DNA of 64,000 bases, from NCBI GenBank assembly GCA_034770075.1, contig CM068385.1, forward strand, positions 2,302,223 to 2,366,222, written 5' to 3'. The position numbers were made by a program, and so were the translations under genes. Below the pieces are notes generated by a model. That model was not told where the DNA came from, ran no database searches, and was given only the letters and a program-made list of their open reading frames with translations. Below are positions 58,359-64,000 of this stretch, piece after piece. This stretch comes from Aralia elata (Eukaryota > Streptophyta > Magnoliopsida > Apiales > Araliaceae). How positions within the stretch are numbered: the stretch's first letter is position 1; the number at the start of each line of letters is the position of its first letter.

Positions 58359-61300
58359 TCATCTAATCTGCGATGGAGAGCAGAGTAAACCAGAAGCATC
58401 GGAACCTACAACTGACAGGTCACAAACAGTACAAATCTGCCCTTCCTGTGATGGAACAAACCGTGAACTGCAGTAAGGGCAAGATACATCCTTTTGCCCC
58501 CGGTATATAGGGACATGCGTCGCTCCACAAACCACAAATGGATTTCTGAAGTCATAATTCAGCTGAGAGGCATCATTCATGTTCCTCTCTGCAGCCTGTA
58601 AAACTTGGCGAGCTGTTCTGGCTTGGCTTTCAACTGTTGGATTAGTCTCTAAGAGTCGCCTAGCAAAGTTACCTGCTGTGTTCAAATTTTTGGCCTTGTA
58701 GCAAACAGTCATGGCATTCAATAAAGCAAGTCTCAAGTGAGGCAGCTGAAGGTTACAATGGGTGAAGTAAGCTGCTAGCTCTTGCTGGCGAACAGGATTG
58801 TCCTTCAATTCTCTACGCCTGAGTTCCATTTGTAAACCCAGAACGTACTCCTTTACAATGATTATTAATTCCTTGACTTCATCCACCTCTCTCCGTGAGT
58901 CGACCACAATCAGCGGAATGGTATGTAGAATACCCTGAAAAAGCCGCAAAGCTTCAGTGAATTTTCCAGCAGATGTGGCTTTGTACCCTGACTTCAGCTT
59001 CTCTTCCAGTTGTGTGAAACTGAACACAAGTGCAGGTGCGCTCCGCACATTAGGGCTTGCTGCCTCACTCCATCCTCTCTCGATTGCAAACGAGATAACC
59101 GGAGCCGAGGACAAGGCACGTAAGTAAGAATGGCTGCCCATGTGAAGATCACTAAATAATGATTTCAAGGGATCAAAGTTTCTTATCCCCAACTGCCGGC
59201 TCAGCAAACGCATTGCAGTGTCAAAATTGCCAGCTGCTGCATGTTCAGCAGCAAGAGATGATTTTTGGACCCAAATCTGGCTAACAGGCATACCAGCAGT
59301 TGGAGCAACAAATATAATTGAGCGCACATTGCTAGCAGCTTTTGGTGTGTCGATATCAGGTGGAAGTTCAAGATCCTCAAGATCCCATCCTCCATCTTCA
59401 TTTTCATCATGTAGTTCCTCATCCTCTAGCACCATGCTGATGTCTCCATTTTGGATGTTCTCAACATCCACAATATCAAGATCTTCACCCCAATCTGCGT
59501 CTGCAGCATCTTCATAATCTTCCTGCCCACCCTTGCCAACATTGTCAAGACCACCCTCAAAGATCCCTTTCATGACCATCAATAATGGCCAATCACCACC
59601 ACAAAGGATAGGACTTGGAGGCATCAAAAGAGAAGCTGACCTCCCTTTTGGCAAAGGAGGAATATTATCTCCCAGTTCAGCAGCTAGACGTTCTGCAGTG
59701 TCCTGGAGTCCATGGACCGCAGCTGTGATGTATGCAAGGGGCAAATGACCAGCATTCTCCAAAATCTTAACGCGCTCCTCGATATCACCCAGGTACAAGG
59801 CATTGTGAAACTGACCCATAACATCATTTTTAACCTCAGCAATTTTCATCATTTTAGAAAGCTTATCCAAATTTCCCGTTATAAGATAAAGGAAAGATAG
59901 CCTCTCAAAGTTCTTCGTCCTCTGGTATGCATATTCCACGATACCTGTATTACCCTGACGAAGGGCCTCTACCCCCAACCTATACCAGTGATCTTTCTCA
60001 TCAATCTCTTTAGCAGAAGCAACAGCTATCTGGATGTTCCCACTTTCTAGTGCCAAGTTGAAACGAGTTCGCTCATCCTTCACGAAATGGAGACCAACTT
60101 CTGGGAACCCCTTTTGCTGGAGATATGCAATCATGGCTTCCCCACAGAGATCTGAGTTCTTAATCATGCTCATAACCTGGTCATATCTCTTCCGCAGCAA
60201 GGAAAGCTTGAAAGCATATTCTGTTGAATCAATAATAATGGGACGATTTTTCCCATCTCGGTCCAAACAAAAAATTGTGTTTCCAAATATTTTTGTGATG
60301 TACAATGGGACATCAAGGGTCTTTATTATTCCACTGTCCCCATTAGGAAGGCAATATTTAATGTGGGTTAACGTTGTGTAGATAAAGACACCGTTATCGT
60401 CCCAGGCTCCACTCTTAACACGAATTGTCTCATGAAGAGTACAACGATGCACAAGTTTCTTATCAGCAATAACAATAGAATGTTTGCTCAATAAAGCAAC
60501 ACTTTCCATATCATTTGACCAAACAACATACCTAACAAAAGAAGTTTGAAGATCTCCAAGAATAATCCTTTGTTGGAGGTCAAAAATGACGACTCTATCC
60601 TCTGCCCTGCATAGCAAGTTTCCAGTTCCGGCATAGAATATTGCATCAGTAGCAATAGGAAGGGCACTCTTCTTGACAATTTCATTTTTAAGATTTCTGA
60701 CTAAAACGTGGTTGCTGCTCTTCTCCAGCACGGCAAATCTATTTCTAGCGACAAATACTGCTGAACCCCCAATACCTCTTTTTGCCTCTTGAATTGTATC
60801 ACCTCTACCAAAGCTGTCTTTGGGAATAATATAGAGTTCATAAGATCCCCCATCCACATCTGAACAGATCAAAACTGCATTTTCAGTAGGGCTATAAGAA
60901 AGAGCCCTGGTACCTTGGTTCAAGCTAGTTGAACCAGGTCTACGGATTGGAATAACCTGGGTTTCTTTCTGAGTTGAGTACTCATACAAGCGCAGAAAAC
61001 GGTCTTTCACATAGTACAGACAATCCCCACAAATGGAAAAGGCTGGGCGTTCCCTCTCCAACTTGAAAACTACTATGCCGCTATCATGACCTGCCGCCAG
61101 AAGGTTCATCTCAGGATGGGACACAAGAATCCAAAATCTGTCCTGCTCTCTGCGAAAAGTTTGAAGGCCAGTCCTTTTAGTAGAATCCCACACACGAATA
61201 CTCTTATCCTCTGAATTTGACACTATAATATCCTGCCTCGCGTGAAACAGAACACACGACACATTGTTCATGTGCCCTCTCAAGGTGTCTACCTCCCAAG

Positions 61301-62476
61301 CTTTTGTATCTGAAAATATAATGGCCAGCTCACCATGTTATGTGTTTAATCTTTCTAAATTCATAACAGAATATAGAATCATAGAAAGGATAGATTGATT
61401 CTTTTAAAAAAGTCATTCTCTACTAATCGCCCAAGAGAAAGCTCATTTTTTTTTCAGGTTGCTCAACGCTTGAGCAATTGCAGTTTTTGACAGAATGACA
61501 TGCACTGTTTCGAAGCATAACCCAACTTAAAGCATGATTAAAGAAAAAACAAAAAGTACTAGCAAACTAGAAATTTTGTATGGTGTAAAATGCAATAAAG
61601 CTGACGAAAGAAAAACAAGCCTGTCATATCACCTCAGTACCACCAGTTCACCAGTCAGTTTATAAGTAAATTGGTTTTGACCCCAATTTCTATCATCACA
61701 AGGGATGAAAATCGAACCAAACAGCTCAAGTTTGATTCAGAAAAAAAAAATATAGCAAGATTCCAATTCATTTATAAAACAATCCAAATCTGAGCACAAA
61801 AAAAGTATGATTCACAAAAAAGGTTTTGGGGAGGTATGCTATATATGTTTTTGAATTGAGTATGTTTTATTTTTTTGGTGGGGGAAGGGGGCAGGAGGCT
61901 AGGGCAGTCTGTATGTTATCAGACAAAATAAACTGAAGTGCAATAAATAAAGTTAAAGACAGATAGAAAACAAGATCATACCATTCATTCTCCAGATTTT
62001 AACCTGGCGATCATCTGCTCCAGAGACAATGAGAGGGAGAGTCGGATGGAATGATGCCCAATTAACTCCTCGATCATGACCTTCCAAGACATACTTGACA
62101 ACAGCATCAACCCCACCAAAAAAATCCGTATTCATCTGACTCAACCGTAGGATGTCATCAGCAGGTGATACCGTTTTCTTCCTCAGGGCACCAATATCCC
62201 AAACCCGAATAGTCTGATCCAAAGATGCTGAAACAATGAGGTCCTCTTTTGGATGGAATAAAGCACACATAACATAATGGTTGTGTCCTGTCAACACAGA
62301 GATACAAGTACGAGACTGCCAATTCCATATCCTGATGGTCTGGTCATCACTCGCACTAACAATCCAGGGATACTCATGGTGAAATTGGACCGTACGAATA
62401 TAATCCAGATGTCCAAGAAGAGTAAACAAACACCTATGCAGCTTATAATTCCACACCTTGATCTTGTAATCATCAC
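58359..62476 (-). CDS. COPA: Coatomer subunit alpha (alpha-COP), first coding exon off the window
   Basis: Large subunit of the COPI coat, which forms Golgi-to-ER and intra-Golgi vesicles and binds dilysine cargo tails through its WD40 domains. Two exons on minus: 62476-61982 and 61309-58359, joined G|AT with GT-AG sites across a 672-bp intron. About 1,147 residues are visible against a usual ~1,218, so the missing ~70 N-terminal residues (first WD unit) must be on an exon beyond base 64000. Visible: WD units GDDYKIKVWNY, SASDDQTIRIWNW, SASLDQTIRVWDI, SGADDRQVKIWRM, SNSEDKSIRVWD; the coatomer WD-associated region; an acidic linker (ADADWGEDLDI...EDEELHDENEDGGWDLEDLELP); and the C-terminal COPI_C domain ending with CPYCSSRF...CTVCDL and CSPSQIR. 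The frame is open throughout. Confidence 0.97.
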
Positions 62477-62614
62477 CTGCACAGTTCATCATATATAAAC
62501 CAAAAAAACCAAAAAGTAGAGCGCCAAAATCCTTCCACAAAAAAAGTAGTACTTCAAAATTGTCTAGCAGGAAATGCACACACTCACACATATGTATATT
62601 CAAGGTTTGATTAA

Positions 62615-62820
62615 TAGCTAGTGTTAGATAGAACACTATTTTTTCTAGTGCATCTATGGCCGTCCATAGGAGAAATGAGCGCTCAAGATTTTAAAAAGTA
62701 TTGCCTTCCGGAGGTAAGAGGCCCGGAAGGTGCTTTAATTTTGAAATCTGAACCGTCCATTTCTCTTATGGAGGGTCATAGATGCACTAGATGGAATATT
62801 GTTCTATCTAACACTGGCTA
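62615..62820. mobile_element. Foldback MITE in the alpha-COP upstream intron
   Basis: TAGCTAGTGTTAGATAGAAC at the left matches in inverse GTTCTATCTAACACTGGCTA at the right. Arms continue with CTAGTGCATCTATGGCC / ATAGATGCACTAG and end near a tight GCCTTCCGG...CCCGGAAGGTGC hairpin. About 206 bp. It lies 139 bp upstream of the alpha-COP exon 2 acceptor. Confidence 0.85.
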
Positions 62821-62831
62821 TGGATCACTAT

Positions 62832-64000
62832 TGTAATACACATGTTCTGCTTCCCACATCGCTCATCCACTAAAGTTCCTTCCCTTTCCTTACCTATATA
62901 TATATAACTAATATTTTATTTTATTTAATAAACAATAAGGATTTTCTTATTTTAAGAAAATACTTTTTGTGTGAACTCCTTTTTAGTAAGGACCTCGTTA
63001 GTTAAAAATTTTCAGTAACGAGGGCATAGGCAGACTACGCACCTCATAATTTCGGGTATGTTTTCTTTATTTTTCGTGTATTTATTTAATTTAATTTTCT
63101 GTATTTCTATTTATAACTTTAGTTAATATATTTTAGTTAGTTTGTTAGTTAATATTTTAGTATTATTTTGGCTAGATATTATGTACCTCTTTAATTTATT
63201 AATTTAATAAATATTATGGGGGTTCAATATATGCATACAAACTATTAAATACTAATATTGTAGTATTTAATAAAATATATTATTTTTGTGAATAGATTAC
63301 TTTGAGCGAGCCTAACTAATTGCATCTGTAATTGTGGGTATTGCATTACGTACTCCAGGTACGGATTCCGTACTCCTTCAGCGATAGTCTTCTGAAATTT
63401 AATTAATTCGTTTTGTTTCGTGTTTTGAATTCTGCTATTATTTCACATAATTGTTTTTGTGAAATTCATATAATTCTTTCATTTTGAGTTGATACATATG
63501 ACTCGTATTTGTACTCTTTGAGTTGGATTATCATGTCTACTAATTATTTTGATATCTGTAAAACGGTACAGGTTGTTACCTTCTTTTGAGATATTATAAT
63601 TATGATTTGATTTGGTTCAACATGTACGTATAGAACCCTTTTTGTTGGTATTGTGTCACATGTGTTGTGACATGGTATTTTGTTAGAATATACCGTAGGG
63701 TATACCTGAGCTATAACCACCTGTGGGGGTACCACAGGCATGTCGTCTTGGCACGAGAGACATGACACTTCCGTGGCAGTGTGATTAGTCCACGGCGTCT
63801 CTGTTCTGTGCTCCGATGGGAGTTGGCCGTTTGGTGATTTGTTGTGAGAGGCGTATGGGTCGGCCCTAGTTTTCTGTTCTGTTCTGCAGATTGGTGATGT
63901 TGTGCCAAACACGCCTTCTGATTCTGCATGCATTTGGATTCGCGGTCCAATGTGTGATTGCTTATGTAGCATTATTGACTTGTCTATGTGGCAAGCTATA
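62832..64000. other. Unassigned sequence, possibly LTR-retrotransposon-derived, in the alpha-COP first intron
   Basis: Starts TGTAATACACATG, followed by TTCCCACATCGCTCATCC and a CCTATATATATA TATA-like motif, features often seen in plant LTR U3 regions. The last ~300 bp (63700-64000) are GC-richer than usual intron sequence. No primer-binding site, second LTR or gag-pol frame is visible, and no alpha-COP exon 1 sequence is found on minus. The right part is cut by the window. Confidence 0.35.

Noticed and set aside
59201..60685. Open frames overlapping alpha-COP in other frames
   Set aside because: Shadows of the long alpha-COP exon, whose frame is continuous and matches the family end to end.
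62832..64000. First coding exon of alpha-COP on the minus strand
   Set aside because: No sequence resembling the expected N-terminal WD40 residues is present; the 142-codon minus frame at 63544-63972 shows no WD signature.

Overview
This window is plant nuclear DNA, almost certainly from a eudicot. It is very AT-rich outside exons, has GT-AG introns and plant-only gene families, and is full of plant-type transposon debris. I cannot name the species.

I can support five genes. (1) The 3' part of a caffeic acid O-methyltransferase (COMT-like) gene on + (2-3313, 5' end cut by the window). (2) A complete four-exon DMR6-type salicylate hydroxylase on - (20303-12105), whose 5.7-kb second intron is packed with mobile elements. 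(3) A single-exon TTG1 WD40 gene on + (34412-35413). (4) A two-exon SHI/STY zinc-finger regulator on - (44311-42842). (5) The last two exons of the alpha-COP coatomer gene on - (62476-58359, first coding exon beyond the right edge). These are ordinary dispersed plant genes in lignin/phenylpropanoid metabolism, salicylate turnover, epidermal and flavonoid regulation, organ development, and vesicle transport. I see no sign that they form a cluster or a joint pathway.

Between the genes the window holds many transposon remnants, several with exact target-site duplications (TSDs). These include a 3.57-kb solo LTR (5463-9035, TSD ATGTT) inside an older MITE. A Pack-MULE (17808-19254, 9-bp TSD ATACAAATA) lies in the DMR6 intron and carries a reverse-strand fragment that I recognise as TPLATE. 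Two hAT elements are present: one holds a decayed tRNA-Gly sequence, the other a hAT dimerisation-domain relic. Long foldback elements lie at 24740-25752 and 39396-39767, alongside many Stowaway-like and other MITEs.

Upstream of TTG1 there is an old direct duplication (29974-32725 and 33191-34082). One copy preserves the empty site of a MITE in the other.

I found no CRISPR array, operon or other prokaryotic system, and no convincing new biochemical system. The most unusual items are the TPLATE-bearing Pack-MULE inside DMR6, the near-perfect 372-bp hairpin, the foldback element with nested small palindromes and tRNA-like segments, and the paralogous empty sites. Exon borders were read by eye from splice sites and protein continuity. 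Element borders come from inverted repeats and TSDs.
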